From contig NZ_JAQVBV010000012.1 in NCBI RefSeq assembly GCF_028690125.1, positions 62,001 through 126,000 on the forward strand: a DNA stretch of 64,000 nt, in the 5' to 3' direction. This stretch comes from Bacteroides sp. (GTDB lineage: Bacteria > Bacteroidota > Bacteroidia > Bacteroidales > Bacteroidaceae). Under the pieces are notes generated by a model that saw nothing but the letters and a program-made list of their open reading frames with translations, was not told the origin of the DNA and made no database searches. Of the stretch, positions 1-10,761 are shown piece after piece; the first letter of the stretch is position 1, and each line of letters starts with the position of its first letter. The translations under genes and the position numbers were made by a program.

Positions 1-1794
<1,794 letters not shown>

Positions 1795-1826
1795 TTAAAG
1801 TAGTTGAGTTGCCAAAGCAGACTACA

Positions 1827-2252
1827 CTACCATTCAACTATAATTAATGATTGGATTATCACTTCATCAAAATATTTTTTTGATTCCTGACCAGGACGAA
1901 CATGGCCTTTAGAACATACTCCTACTCCTAGAGTAGCTACCTTAACATAGCGGATTGTTACTCCTTTCATATCCATTGAAAGTTTCTACATAAACATTCC
2001 TTCACAAAATATATCTTCCGGAGTAAACCTTACAGCGCAAGTGAATAATCCTGCCCAGACCTACACTAATTCCGTTTGTTTCCTGTTTTCCACAGTAAGT
2101 ATAGTCTTTTCCGAAAAAGGTAGTTCCAACTACCCGGCACTAATTATGCCGGGCGCGGAACTAAAGCTACTGAGTGTGTTAAGTTAGCTTCAGCACATCC
2201 TATCAGTAGGGGCGACAGGATGGCTATCAATAATAACAATAAATATTTTAAT
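1827..2252 (-). pseudogene. Decayed exo-hexosaminidase-like (GH20-type) lipoprotein gene
   Basis: No intact ORF exists here, but the minus strand still reads as the two ends of one gene. The 5' end (about 2250-2140) gives a lipoprotein signal ending LLIGC, then SVALVPRPA, an in-frame stop and LVPGS. A frame change leads to FSEKTILTVENRKQTELV (about 2125-2070). Without further frame change but with two stops, the sequence passes to a C-terminal module tail with IRYVKVATLGVGVC, GHVRPGQ and FDEVIIQ (about 1960-1845). The start codon is lost and most of the catalytic domain is missing. The N-terminal motif resembles Bacteroides GH20 beta-hexosaminidases and the tail an F5/8-type C domain; that family assignment is inference. 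It sits between the sulfatase and the GH2 gene, in the same direction. Confidence 0.6.
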
Positions 2253-2272
2253 ATGTAATTAGTTTAAAAAGC

Positions 2273-3853
2273 TCATTCCTTGTCACGTTCCGGTAAAAAA
2301 CGAACAGGATCGTTATATTGCTCCTGAAGCTTCAGCAATTCATCTTTGAGTTCCTTCACTATCGGTTCATATTCAGCCTGTCCGTAGAGATTATGCATTT
2401 CTGTCGGATCAGTTTGCATATCGTAAAGTTCCCAAAAGTCGATATCGTTGTAGAAATGTATCAGTTTATAGCGTTCTGTACGTACACCGTAATGGCGTTT
2501 TACCATATGTTCAGCAGGATATTCATAGAAATGGTAATAGAGGGACTTTCGCCAGTTTTGCGGATGTTCACCTTTCAGTAAGGGTATCAATGATACGCCC
2601 TGTATATCTGCAGGAACTTCTACTCCAGCCAATTCGAGGAAGGTAGGTGCATAGTCAATATTTTGTACCATTTCAGTAATATCCCCTCTGCGTTCAAACC
2701 CCTTCGGCAGACGCATAATAAGAGGAGTTCGCATTGATTCTTCATACATGAAGCGTTTGTCAAACCAGCCATGTTCGCCCATATAAAAACCCTGATCGGA
2801 AGTATAGACTACCAATGTATTTTCAAGCAAACCTTTTTCTTTAAGATAATCAAGTACGCGCCCTACATTATCGTCCAATGACTTTACTGTTTTCATATAA
2901 TCGCGCATATAACGTTGGAATTTCCAGTTGGCAAGTTCTTTTCCCTGTGGATTCTTTTGATAAAAATCGTCGATAATCGGTGTGTAAAACTTATCCCAAG
3001 CTGCCCGTTGCGCTTCATCCATACGCCCTATATATCTCTCATACAGAGATTTTAAACGACTTTTTTTATCAGGACGCAGCATCTTAAGATCATAAATCAT
3101 ATCCATATCTTTCACAATGCCCATTTCTTGAGCAGCAGCGGCAGGACGTCCTTCATAATCATCGAAGAAGTTATCCGGTAGCGGAAACGTTTTGTCTTCA
3201 TAAAGAGCTAGATTACAGGTGTCTGCCAGCCAATTCCGATGAATCGCTTTATGATGAATGAGCAGACAGAACGGTTTATCCGGGTCCCGCTGATTTTCCA
3301 TCCAGTCGATAGCATCCTCTGTAATAAGGTTCGTAATGTAACCATGCTTCCGAACAGTATCATTGTTCTGTGTGATGAAATCCGGATTATAATAATCCCC
3401 TTGTCCGGGAACAATTTTCCAATAATTAAATCCGGATGGTAAACTTTCCAGATGCCATTTCCCCACCAATGCAGTCTGATAACCAGCTTTTTGTAAAAGT
3501 TTTGGGAAAGTTAGCTGCGAACTATCAAATACACAGGTAGTATTATCATAAAATTTATTGGCGCAACTATGTTTACCCGTAATCATACATGCACGACTGG
3601 GACCACTCAATGAATTGGCTACAAAACTTTGTGTAAACCGTACTCCGTCCGCAGCAATGCGATCGAGATTGGGAGTTTCCATATATCGCGTATCATAACA
3701 ACTCATCATTTGAGCCGTATGGTCATCTGTCATAATATAGACAATGTTCAAGGGTATCTGTTTCTCTATTTGTTTATTATTACATGAAACGAGAGAAGCA
3801 ATAGTGGCAACTCCTGCCAAAGAATAGGATAAATTGAGGCTCTTTTTTTGCAT
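2273..3853 (-). CDS. S-type sulfatase lipoprotein (S1 family, GlcNAc-6-sulfatase-like)
   Basis: 526 aa. It begins with a lipoprotein signal (lipobox LVSC, Cys24), so it is probably anchored in a membrane and faces the periplasm or surface. The alkaline-phosphatase-fold sulfatase motifs are present: metal-binding Asp43/Asp44 in MTDDH, the formylglycine site SGPSR (Ser83-Arg87) followed by ACMITGK, and a C-terminal metal/Lys region YTSDQGFYMGEHGWFDKR. The Ser at the formylglycine position means it needs a radical-SAM anaerobic maturase encoded elsewhere. The SLSGPSRACMITGKH context resembles subfamily S1_11 enzymes that remove 6-O-sulfate from GlcNAc; this subfamily call is inference. A likely promoter lies just upstream. 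Its position before a (decayed) hexosaminidase and a beta-galactosidase fits stepwise trimming of sulfated mucin or GAG-like glycans. Confidence 0.93.
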   Translation of the reverse strand: MQKKSLNLSYSLAGVATIASLVSCNNKQIEKQIPLNIVYIMTDDHTAQMMSCYDTRYMETPNLDRIAADGVRFTQSFVANSLSGPSRACMITGKHSCANKFYDNTTCVFDSSQLTFPKLLQKAGYQTALVGKWHLESLPSGFNYWKIVPGQGDYYNPDFITQNNDTVRKHGYITNLITEDAIDWMENQRDPDKPFCLLIHHKAIHRNWLADTCNLALYEDKTFPLPDNFFDDYEGRPAAAAQEMGIVKDMDMIYDLKMLRPDKKSRLKSLYERYIGRMDEAQRAAWDKFYTPIIDDFYQKNPQGKELANWKFQRYMRDYMKTVKSLDDNVGRVLDYLKEKGLLENTLVVYTSDQGFYMGEHGWFDKRFMYEESMRTPLIMRLPKGFERRGDITEMVQNIDYAPTFLELAGVEVPADIQGVSLIPLLKGEHPQNWRKSLYYHFYEYPAEHMVKRHYGVRTERYKLIHFYNDIDFWELYDMQTDPTEMHNLYGQAEYEPIVKELKDELLKLQEQYNDPVRFLPERDKE

Positions 3854-3879
3854 AATATCACAGTGTTAGATAACGGTAG

Positions 3880-3887
3880 CAAAGATA
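3880..3887 (-). promoter_or_regulatory. Bacteroides -7 element upstream of sulfatase
   Basis: On the minus strand this reads TATCTTTG, an exact TAnnTTTG match, 27 bases before the sulfatase ATG. No well-spaced -33 TTTG is visible. Confidence 0.45.
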
Positions 3888-3989
3888 GAGGTTTAAAGTT
3901 AATCCGATGTCTACAAATAGCTAATGAAGTTACAATATTCTCCATTTTTGACGGTTTCATCGAAGAATATCAGATATATAAAAGAGAAA

Positions 3990-4745
3990 TTAAAAAAGAA
4001 TGCCGAAAGATAAACTTAATTCTTCAGCATATGCCAGCGTCTCAGGTTTACCAATATCAATCAATTGTAAATTGTCCGTAAGATAACCAGTAAAATCTGC
4101 TTGTCGGCAGGTGGCAAGATAAAAATCCATAATGGAAAATTTTCCCTCCCAACAAGGAGCATCCATCAATCGAAAAATAGTAGGAGAAAGAACATGAATA
4201 CCACTGAACGCATATTCCCGATAAAGAGTCTCGTCATAATAAAAACCCTCAGGTTTTACTTGCTCTGTATCTTTATTAATCCATCCACAAAGTTTTTTCT
4301 CTTCATCAAAAAGCAAGTAACGGGAAGTTTTACGCCGACTGGCGAGAAGAGTTGCAACAGAATCTTTTTGAATATGATAGTCATACAATTCTTTCAGATT
4401 GATATCAGAAAGTATATCTACATTATGAATCAGAAAAGGTTCGTCCGAATTCTCAAAAAAAGGACGGGCTTTCTTAATACCTCCACCTGTATCGAGCAGA
4501 AAGTCTCTTTCGTCGGAAATATGAATAATAAGTCCGAAGTTTTGATTAGCTTTCAAAAAATCTAGGATTTGATCGCCAAAATGATGAATATTAATCACGA
4601 TTTCAGTAAAGCCAGATGCTTTCAACTTCAGGATTACATATTCTAACATTGGACGCCCGGCTATGGGAACTAAAGCTTTGGGCATCGTATCAGTCAAAGG
4701 TTTCAGCCGAGTACCCAACCCAGCTGCAAATATCATAGCTTTCAT
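3990..4745 (-). CDS. MurU-like sugar-1-phosphate nucleotidyltransferase
   Basis: 251 aa, a Rossmann-like NTP-transferase. The N-terminus carries the nucleotide-binding signature FAAGLGTRLKPLTDTMPKAL, followed by GRPMLEY; the metal-binding HNVDILSD segment is near residue 110. The length and lack of a C-terminal beta-helix match MurU (N-acetylmuramate-1-phosphate uridylyltransferase) and short mannose-1-P guanylyltransferases. Its start overlaps the stop of the AmgK-like kinase gene by 4 bases (ATGA), so the two are translationally coupled. In Pseudomonas and relatives AmgK phosphorylates MurNAc/GlcNAc at the anomeric position and MurU makes UDP-MurNAc, bypassing de novo synthesis. The same cytoplasmic peptidoglycan-recycling role is inferred here. 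Confidence 0.8.
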   Translation of the reverse strand: MKAMIFAAGLGTRLKPLTDTMPKALVPIAGRPMLEYVILKLKASGFTEIVINIHHFGDQILDFLKANQNFGLIIHISDERDFLLDTGGGIKKARPFFENSDEPFLIHNVDILSDINLKELYDYHIQKDSVATLLASRRKTSRYLLFDEEKKLCGWINKDTEQVKPEGFYYDETLYREYAFSGIHVLSPTIFRLMDAPCWEGKFSIMDFYLATCRQADFTGYLTDNLQLIDIGKPETLAYAEELSLSFGILF

Positions 4746-6172
4746 ACAGTAGCCTCAAATGTCTTTTCTATATTCTGTTCACAATGCACCAATTCTACTT
4801 TTACTCCGAATTTCCGGTTCAGATGTTCTGCCATATGCTGAGCAGAGTACACAGAACGATGTTGTCCACCCGTACATCCAAAACAAACAGAAAGATTGCT
4901 GAATCCACGCTCCATGTATCGTTTTACAGAAGCATCTACCAAAGCATAGGCAGAGTCCAGAAAACGAAGGATCTCTCCATCCTCCTCGAGGAAATTGATG
5001 ACAGGTTCATCTAGTCCCGTAAAAGGTTTGTAACGTTCATATTTACCCGGATTATTCACAGCACGACAGTCAAAAACATAACCGCCACCATTTCCGGTAG
5101 AATCGGCAGGAATTCCTTTTTTATACGCAAAACTCATCACTTTAACTATAAGTTGGCGCTTTTTCAAATCGTCAGTAAATTGTTTCAGTTCTGTAAGTTC
5201 TCTAAGCACCTTGCAAAGATATGGATACTCGGGATATTCTTCTTTCAGCAATTCTCGCAAATTCTCTATGGCATAAGGCACGCTCTGAATAAAATGAGGT
5301 TTCTTTTCAAAATATCCTCGAAAACCATACGCACCCAATACCTGCAAAGTACGAAAGAGTACAAAATGACGAAGCTGACTATAAAAATAAGGCTCATCAA
5401 TCGGCTTATATTTACGCAAAGCATCAATATATTCCTCTAAAAGTTCCTTTCGGAGACTATCAGGATATTTAGCTTTTGCTTGCCAAAGGAAAGAAGCAAC
5501 ATCATAATAAAAAGGTCCTTTACGTCCTCCCTGAAAGTCAATAAACCAAGGTTCTCCGTCTTTAATCATCACATTACGACTTTGAAAATCACGATACATA
5601 AAGGTAGGAGAAGAACTACAAAACAGAACATCACTCATTTTCTGAAAATCATCTTCCAGCTTGTCTTCCTGAAATTCCATTCCGGTGGCTTTCAAGAAAC
5701 AATATTTAAAGTAATTCAAGTCCCAAAGTATGGAACGTTGATTAAATTCTGGTTGAGGATAGCAACGAGTAAAATCAAAGCTGTTGGCTCCGGCAAATTG
5801 TACTGAAGGAAGTAAACGTATCGTTTTGCGCAACAATGTTTTTTCTTCCTCAGAGAAGACACTTGTAGCACGCCCTTTTTCAATAGTATTAAACAGAAGA
5901 GTATCACCTAAGTCTTCTTGCAAATAGCAACTTTTATCATCCGAAGTACAAAAGACTTCAGGAACAGGAATCCCTGCTTTCCGGAAATGATCCGCCATAT
6001 AAAGAAAAGCTTCATTTTCTTCAATAGAAGTACCGTAGACACCAATTAATGTCTGCGCACCGGTAAGTCGGAAATAACGGCGGTTGGAACCTGAAGACGG
6101 CAATTCATTAATTGCTTCTGCCGCAACTCCCGTATATGTCCGATAGATTTTATGTAATTCTTCGGTTATCAT
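4742..6172 (-). CDS. AmgK-like sugar kinase fused to RapZ C-terminal domain
   Basis: 476 aa with two modules. Residues ~1-330 are an aminoglycoside-phosphotransferase-like kinase: the catalytic loop is YRDFQSRNVM (Brenner motif with Tyr in place of His) followed by metal-binding WFIDFQGGRKGPFYYD. Residues ~342-476 match the C-terminal domain of RapZ, with VFDCRAVNNPGKY, TGLDEPV and FGCTGGQHRSVYSAQ. In enterobacteria that domain senses glucosamine-6-phosphate. The RapZ N-terminal P-loop ATPase is absent. The gene overlaps the MurU-like gene, so an anomeric MurNAc/GlcNAc kinase in peptidoglycan recycling is the best guess. The fused domain could sense amino-sugar phosphate and adjust flux; that is inference. 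Automatic pipelines may label it simply RapZ. Confidence 0.82.
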   Translation of the reverse strand: MITEELHKIYRTYTGVAAEAINELPSSGSNRRYFRLTGAQTLIGVYGTSIEENEAFLYMADHFRKAGIPVPEVFCTSDDKSCYLQEDLGDTLLFNTIEKGRATSVFSEEEKTLLRKTIRLLPSVQFAGANSFDFTRCYPQPEFNQRSILWDLNYFKYCFLKATGMEFQEDKLEDDFQKMSDVLFCSSSPTFMYRDFQSRNVMIKDGEPWFIDFQGGRKGPFYYDVASFLWQAKAKYPDSLRKELLEEYIDALRKYKPIDEPYFYSQLRHFVLFRTLQVLGAYGFRGYFEKKPHFIQSVPYAIENLRELLKEEYPEYPYLCKVLRELTELKQFTDDLKKRQLIVKVMSFAYKKGIPADSTGNGGGYVFDCRAVNNPGKYERYKPFTGLDEPVINFLEEDGEILRFLDSAYALVDASVKRYMERGFSNLSVCFGCTGGQHRSVYSAQHMAEHLNRKFGVKVELVHCEQNIEKTFEATV

Positions 6173-6189
6173 AACTGTATATTTTCCAG

Positions 6190-6197
6190 CAAAGATA
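6190..6197 (-). promoter_or_regulatory. Bacteroides -7 element for the kinase-RapZ operon
   Basis: Reads TATCTTTG on the minus strand, 18 bases before the kinase start. It lies back to back with a + strand element at 6241, so the spacer is a divergent promoter region. Confidence 0.45.
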
Positions 6198-6240
6198 GAA
6201 ATTAAGATTGTAGTTTTAACACATATTCATCCGAAAGTCG

Positions 6241-6248
6241 TATCTTTG
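6241..6248 (+). promoter_or_regulatory. Bacteroides -7 element for the second sulfatase
   Basis: Exact TATCTTTG, 20 bases before the sulfatase ATG at 6268. Confidence 0.5.
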
Positions 6249-6267
6249 TTCTAAATACCTCCAAAAT

Positions 6268-7797
6268 ATGAATATTATGAATTACCATTCACTTTCAGTG
6301 GTTAGTGGTGCATTATTACTATCCACATTATCTACCCATGCACAAGAAAACCATGCTAAGCCCAATATTATTTTTATTCTTTGTGACGACATGGGTTATG
6401 GAGATTTAGGATGTTACGGTCAGCCATCTATCCAGACTCCTCATTTGGATACTATGGCTAGTGAAGGAATGCGGTTTACACAAGCATATGCAGGTAGCCC
6501 GGTCAGTGCTCCTTCCAGAGCTTCGTTTATGACCGGACAGCATACAGGACATTGTGAGGTCAGGGGAAATAAAGAATATTGGAAGAACGTATCCACCGTG
6601 ATGTATGGCAACAACAAAGAATACTCTGTAGTAGGCCAACATCCTTATGACCCCAATCACGTTATTCTACCTGAGATTATGAAAGATAACGGATATACCA
6701 CCGGTATGTTCGGCAAATGGGCAGGAGGATATGAAGGCTCCTGTTCTACTCCCGACAAACGGGGGATTGATGAATATTTCGGATATATCTGTCAGTTTCA
6801 AGCGCATTTGTATTATCCTAATTTTCTCAACCGATATAGTAAAACATTAGGCGACACAGGCGTTGTACGCGTCGTGATGAATGAAAATATAAAATATCCG
6901 ATGTATGGTCCCGAATATCATAAAAGACCCCAATATTCTGCTGATATAATTCATCAGAAAGCAATGGAATGGCTGGATCAACAAGAGAGCCAACAACCAT
7001 TCTTCGGAGTATTCACCTATACTTTGCCTCATGCAGAACTGGTTCAGCCAGAGGACTCTATCTTGAACGGGTATAAAACAAAGTTCAGTCCGGATAAAAG
7101 TTTCGAAGGAAGTGAGGGATCAAGATACAATGCAATTACCCATGTACATGCTCAATTTGCAGGTATGATCACAAGATTAGATTATTACGTCGGAGAAGTA
7201 TTGAAAAAATTAAAAGAGAAAGGTTTGGACCAAAATACATTAGTTATCTTTTCCAGTGATAACGGCCCCCATGAAGAAGGCGGAGCAGATCCGACTTTTT
7301 TTGGTAGAGACGGAAAACTAAGAGGATTAAAACGACAATGTTATGAAGGGGGAATCCGCATACCTTTTATCGCTCGTTGGCCCGGACATATTCCTGCCGG
7401 TACAGTAAATGATCACATTTGCGCTTTCTACGATTTAATGCCCACTTTCTGCGAATTAATCGGTGTAAAAAACTATGAAAAGAAATATGCCGATCCGCAA
7501 AAAGCCATTAACTATTTTGACGGAATATCCTTTGCTCCCACTTTATTAGGAAAGACGGGACAGAAAGAACATGGCTTTTTATATTGGGAGTTTAACGAAA
7601 CAGATCAGATCGGTCTGAGAATGGGTAACTGGAAGTTAGTCGTAAAAAAGGGAGAGCCTTATTTATATAATCTCGCAACTGATATGCACGAGGACAATAA
7701 TGTAGCAGCAGAACATCCGGACATTTTAAATCAAATGATTTTCATTATCCATACACAACATACACCTAATCCCCACTTCTACGTAACATTACCATAA
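6268..7797 (+). CDS. Secreted S-type sulfatase (arylsulfatase A-like)
   Basis: 509 aa. A signal peptide precedes THAQ at about residue 26, without a lipobox. FILCDDMGYGDLGCYG holds the paired metal-binding Asp (40/41). The formylglycine motif is SAPSR with Ser80, so it is the S-type that depends on the anaerobic maturase. The SSDNGPHEEGG block near residue 330 supplies the second metal site, and the GLRMGNWKLV tail is typical of S1 sulfatases. Substrate and S1 subfamily cannot be told from the sequence; an exolytic galactose or hexosamine sulfatase is possible. It is monocistronic, divergent from the kinase-RapZ operon. Start chosen at 6268 because it sits 20 bases behind a good -7 box; 6277 is an alternative ATG. 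Confidence 0.93.
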   Translation: MNIMNYHSLSVVSGALLLSTLSTHAQENHAKPNIIFILCDDMGYGDLGCYGQPSIQTPHLDTMASEGMRFTQAYAGSPVSAPSRASFMTGQHTGHCEVRGNKEYWKNVSTVMYGNNKEYSVVGQHPYDPNHVILPEIMKDNGYTTGMFGKWAGGYEGSCSTPDKRGIDEYFGYICQFQAHLYYPNFLNRYSKTLGDTGVVRVVMNENIKYPMYGPEYHKRPQYSADIIHQKAMEWLDQQESQQPFFGVFTYTLPHAELVQPEDSILNGYKTKFSPDKSFEGSEGSRYNAITHVHAQFAGMITRLDYYVGEVLKKLKEKGLDQNTLVIFSSDNGPHEEGGADPTFFGRDGKLRGLKRQCYEGGIRIPFIARWPGHIPAGTVNDHICAFYDLMPTFCELIGVKNYEKKYADPQKAINYFDGISFAPTLLGKTGQKEHGFLYWEFNETDQIGLRMGNWKLVVKKGEPYLYNLATDMHEDNNVAAEHPDILNQMIFIIHTQHTPNPHFYVTLP

Positions 7798-7846
7798 CCA
7801 ACCACTGTTACATTTATTATATATATCAAAAGCTATACAATATTAA

Positions 7847-7951
7847 CTTTTAGACGCAGATAACACAGATAAAGACGTTTTATTAAGAACTTAGAAAACT
7901 AATTTAATCTCAAAAATCCGTGTTATCTGGGTCATCCGCGTCTAAAAATCT
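7847..7951. repeat. Imperfect inverted repeat between convergent genes
   Basis: The arms around 7847-7872 (TTTTAGACGCAGATAACACA) and 7914-7951 (CCGTGTTATCTGGG plus CCGCGTCTAAAA) are near-complementary, with an insertion in the right arm and a loop of about 40 bases. It separates the convergent sulfatase and transaldolase genes. It could act as a bidirectional terminator or be a non-coding palindromic repeat (MITE-like). I recall similar GACGCGGATNACxCAGATAACACGG units as dispersed repeats in Bacteroides genomes, but could not check. Confidence 0.55.
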
Positions 7952-8008
7952 TTTTATAATATCCTATATTACTTTCAACACAGGTCCATACGTATATCTA
8001 ACCTTTAA

Positions 8009-8665
8009 CTACCCGTTTACCTTCTTATAATCTTCCAGAAATTTCTTTAATCCTGCATCCGTCAGCGGATGATTTAATAATCCTACAATTGCATTCAATG
8101 GACATGTAGCCACATCTGCACCCGCTTCCATACACTCTATAATATGTTTGGTATTGCGAATTGAAGCAGCTAATACCTGCGTTTTATAATTATAAAAATG
8201 ATACATACGCACAATCTCCGCAATCAGTCCTACTCCATTTTCACAAATATCATCCAAACGACCGACAAAAGGCGATACATAGGTAGCACCGGCCTTAGCA
8301 GCCAATAAAGCCTGTCCAATTGAAAAAACAAGTGTGCAGTTAGTCCGAATCCCCTTTTCGGTAAAATACTTGATAGCTTTGATTCCATCAGCAATACAAG
8401 GTACTTTTACTACAATATGTGGATTGAGAGCCGCAAGTTCTTCACCTTCACGAATCATTCCCTCATAATCCGTAGCTATTACCTCTGCACTCACATCACC
8501 ATTGACAATGTCACATATCTCAATGTAATGTTCATGCTGATTGCGGACTCCTTTGATACCTTCCTTTGCCATCAGCGAAGGATTAGTTGTCACTCCATCG
8601 AGTACTCCAAGATCATACGCCTCCCGGATTTGCTCTAAATTAGCTGTGTCAATAAAAAATTTCAT
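8009..8665 (-). CDS. fsa: Transaldolase / fructose-6-phosphate aldolase (short, TalC/Fsa type)
   Basis: 218 aa, the length of the short transaldolase family. It starts MKFFIDTANLEQIREA, has the DGVTTNPSLMAKEG substrate loop and the Schiff-base Lys87 in HIVVKVPC. The family either transfers dihydroxyacetone units in the pentose phosphate pathway or cleaves fructose-6-phosphate; the sequence alone does not decide which. It follows class I FBP aldolase and gpmA on the same strand, a small central-carbon cluster in the cytoplasm. A separate promoter just upstream suggests it can be expressed independently. Confidence 0.93.
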   Translation of the reverse strand: MKFFIDTANLEQIREAYDLGVLDGVTTNPSLMAKEGIKGVRNQHEHYIEICDIVNGDVSAEVIATDYEGMIREGEELAALNPHIVVKVPCIADGIKAIKYFTEKGIRTNCTLVFSIGQALLAAKAGATYVSPFVGRLDDICENGVGLIAEIVRMYHFYNYKTQVLAASIRNTKHIIECMEAGADVATCPLNAIVGLLNHPLTDAGLKKFLEDYKKVNG

Positions 8666-8700
8666 ACTTCTAAGTTATTTATGGATTAACTATCTGACTT

Positions 8701-8731
8701 CAAAGATAATAAATAGTTTTTTATAAATCAA
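8701..8731 (-). promoter_or_regulatory. Bacteroides promoter for transaldolase
   Basis: Minus strand TATCTTTG at 8701-8708, with TTG at 8729-8731 twenty bases further upstream. This is the consensus arrangement, 36 bases before the transaldolase ATG. The -33 part overlaps the end of the aldolase gene. Confidence 0.6.
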
Positions 8732-9780
8732 GCAATTGTAATTTCTGGATCAAGATATACATCCTGAATGGCGTTTAATAATTCCACTCCTTTATTCATC
8801 TGTTTCTGGAAAGCTTTACGTCCACTAATTAACCCCATGCCACCAGCACGCTTATTCACTACAGCTGTTATAACAGCATCGCGTAAATCAGAGGCTCCAT
8901 GAGATTCTCCACCAGAGTTAATCAAGCCAACACGTCCCAAATATCCATTCGCAACCTGATAACGGCAAAGGTCAATAGGATGTTCTGAAGCTAATTCCGT
9001 ATACATACGTTCATCTACCTTACCAAAATTAATAGCTTTAAATCCACCGTTATTAGTAGGAAGTTTCTGCTTTACAATATCAGCCTTAATAGTAACGCCC
9101 AAACGGTCGGCTTGTCCGGTAAGGTCAGCTGCTGAATGATAATCAATCCCGTCTTTTTTAAAGTCGTTATTACGCAAATAACACCACAAAACAGTTGCCA
9201 TACCCAATTCATGAGCCTGTTCAAAAGCCTCAGCTATTTCCACCAACTGCCGCCGGCTTTGTTCTGAACCGAAATAAATGGTAGCTCCCACTGCCACAGC
9301 TCCCATATTCCAAGCCTCTTTAACCGTTCCGAAAAGAACTTGATCATAACTATTGGGGTAGGATAACAGCTCATTGTGATTCAATTTCACTACGAAAGGT
9401 ATTTTGTGAGCATATTTACGAGCTACAGAACCTAAAACACCAAAGGTAGAAGCCACTGCATTACAACCTCCTTCAATAGCCAATTTTACAATATTCTCCG
9501 GATCAAAATAAATCGGATTCGGGGCAAAAGAAGCTCCGGCAGTATGTTCGATATCCTGATCAACAGGTAAAATGGACACATAACCGGTATTCGCTAACCG
9601 TCCATGTCCTAAAAGAGTTTGCAGGCTGTTCAATACTCGTGTATTCCTGTCGGAATCAATCCAGATTTTATCTACTGTATCCGGAGAAGGAATATGGATC
9701 AATGACTTATCAATAGTCTTGCAGGCATGGTCCAGATAATAACTGGCCTTATTACCTAGTAAATCAATAATTTTACTCAT
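8728..9780 (-). CDS. fbaB: Class I fructose-bisphosphate aldolase (DhnA/FbaB type)
   Basis: 350 aa from the ATG at 9778-9780. A start at 9804 is possible but adds an odd MSELNYFI extension, and [18 protein letters not shown] is the usual N-terminus. Family features include the Schiff-base lysine region [34 protein letters not shown] and the phosphate-binding INSGGESHG near the C-terminus. It cleaves fructose-1,6-bisphosphate to DHAP and GAP in glycolysis, without the Zn dependence of class II enzymes. It lies 36 bases downstream of gpmA on the same strand, so the two are probably cotranscribed. Confidence 0.93.
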   Translation of the reverse strand: MSKIIDLLGNKASYYLDHACKTIDKSLIHIPSPDTVDKIWIDSDRNTRVLNSLQTLLGHGRLANTGYVSILPVDQDIEHTAGASFAPNPIYFDPENIVKLAIEGGCNAVASTFGVLGSVARKYAHKIPFVVKLNHNELLSYPNSYDQVLFGTVKEAWNMGAVAVGATIYFGSEQSRRQLVEIAEAFEQAHELGMATVLWCYLRNNDFKKDGIDYHSAADLTGQADRLGVTIKADIVKQKLPTNNGGFKAINFGKVDERMYTELASEHPIDLCRYQVANGYLGRVGLINSGGESHGASDLRDAVITAVVNKRAGGMGLISGRKAFQKQMNKGVELLNAIQDVYLDPEITIA

Positions 9781-9816
9781 AATAAAATAATTTAGTTCAG
9801 ACAAATGTCTTATATG

Positions 9817-10563
9817 TTATTTTTTCTTTCCCTGATTAGCTACAGCTTCCATCAGTTTTTTTATTTCTTCCGGATTTCCAAGGAAGTAGTCATTTGCAAC
9901 ATTCAAATTGTCATCAAATTCAAATACATATGGAACGGCTGTCGGCAAATTCAGTTTTACAATATCTTCATCAGAAATATGCTTCAGATGTTTGATAATT
10001 CCTCTCAAGCTATTACCATGAGCAACTACCAACAAAGTATGTACTTTTTTCAAGTTTGGAAATATATCCGATTCCCAGTAAGGCATAATACGATTTATCG
10101 TATCTTTCAAGGATTCCGTACGAGGCAATTCGACATCCGGCACTTCATGGTAACGATAATCAAAACGAGGATTTCTCAGATCACTCTCTGATAATGGATT
10201 AGGAGCAATATCATAACTACGTCGCCAGATCAAAACTTGTTCTTCACCATATTTCTCAGCCGTTTCAGCTTTATTCAATCCTTGAAGATCACCATAATGC
10301 TTTTCATTCAGCCGCCAACTCTTTTCTACCGGAATCCAATCCAGATCCATCTTGTCCAGTACACAGTTCAGCGTTTTAACGGCACGTTTCAAATAAGAGG
10401 TATAAGCTTTATCAAAATTGAAGCCATATTCTTTGAGAGTAATTCCCGCTTTATTGGCTTCTTCAATTCCTTTTTCCGTAAGGTCTACATCAGTCCAACC
10501 CGTAAAACGGTTTTCTTTGTTCCATGCACTTTCTCCATGACGAAGTAATACAATTTTTTTCAT
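9817..10563 (-). CDS. gpmA: 2,3-BPG-dependent phosphoglycerate mutase
   Basis: 248 aa, the full length for GpmA. It has the phosphohistidine motif [10 protein letters not shown] (His9) followed by [13 protein letters not shown], the second RHG-family block [14 protein letters not shown], and [15 protein letters not shown] with the second catalytic His. It interconverts 3- and 2-phosphoglycerate in lower glycolysis. It is the first gene of a run with FBP aldolase and transaldolase, so the three form a glycolysis/pentose-phosphate cluster. No sign of damage. Confidence 0.97.
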   Translation of the reverse strand: MKKIVLLRHGESAWNKENRFTGWTDVDLTEKGIEEANKAGITLKEYGFNFDKAYTSYLKRAVKTLNCVLDKMDLDWIPVEKSWRLNEKHYGDLQGLNKAETAEKYGEEQVLIWRRSYDIAPNPLSESDLRNPRFDYRYHEVPDVELPRTESLKDTINRIMPYWESDIFPNLKKVHTLLVVAHGNSLRGIIKHLKHISDEDIVKLNLPTAVPYVFEFDDNLNVANDYFLGNPEEIKKLMEAVANQGKKK

Positions 10564-10761
10564 CTATTTTCCTTTCTTTTTTCTATTAGAACACTTTTAT
10601 TGTCTCATTGATTTAGAACACTTCATGCTTTCACAAAGTTCATAATAGAAATAGAAGTAGTCAATACCTAAAAACTATGATAAACATAAGCACAATTCAA
10701 CCAAAATGCTTAATTTTATCCACCCAATAAGATATTACATAAACTTAAACGAAACAAGATA

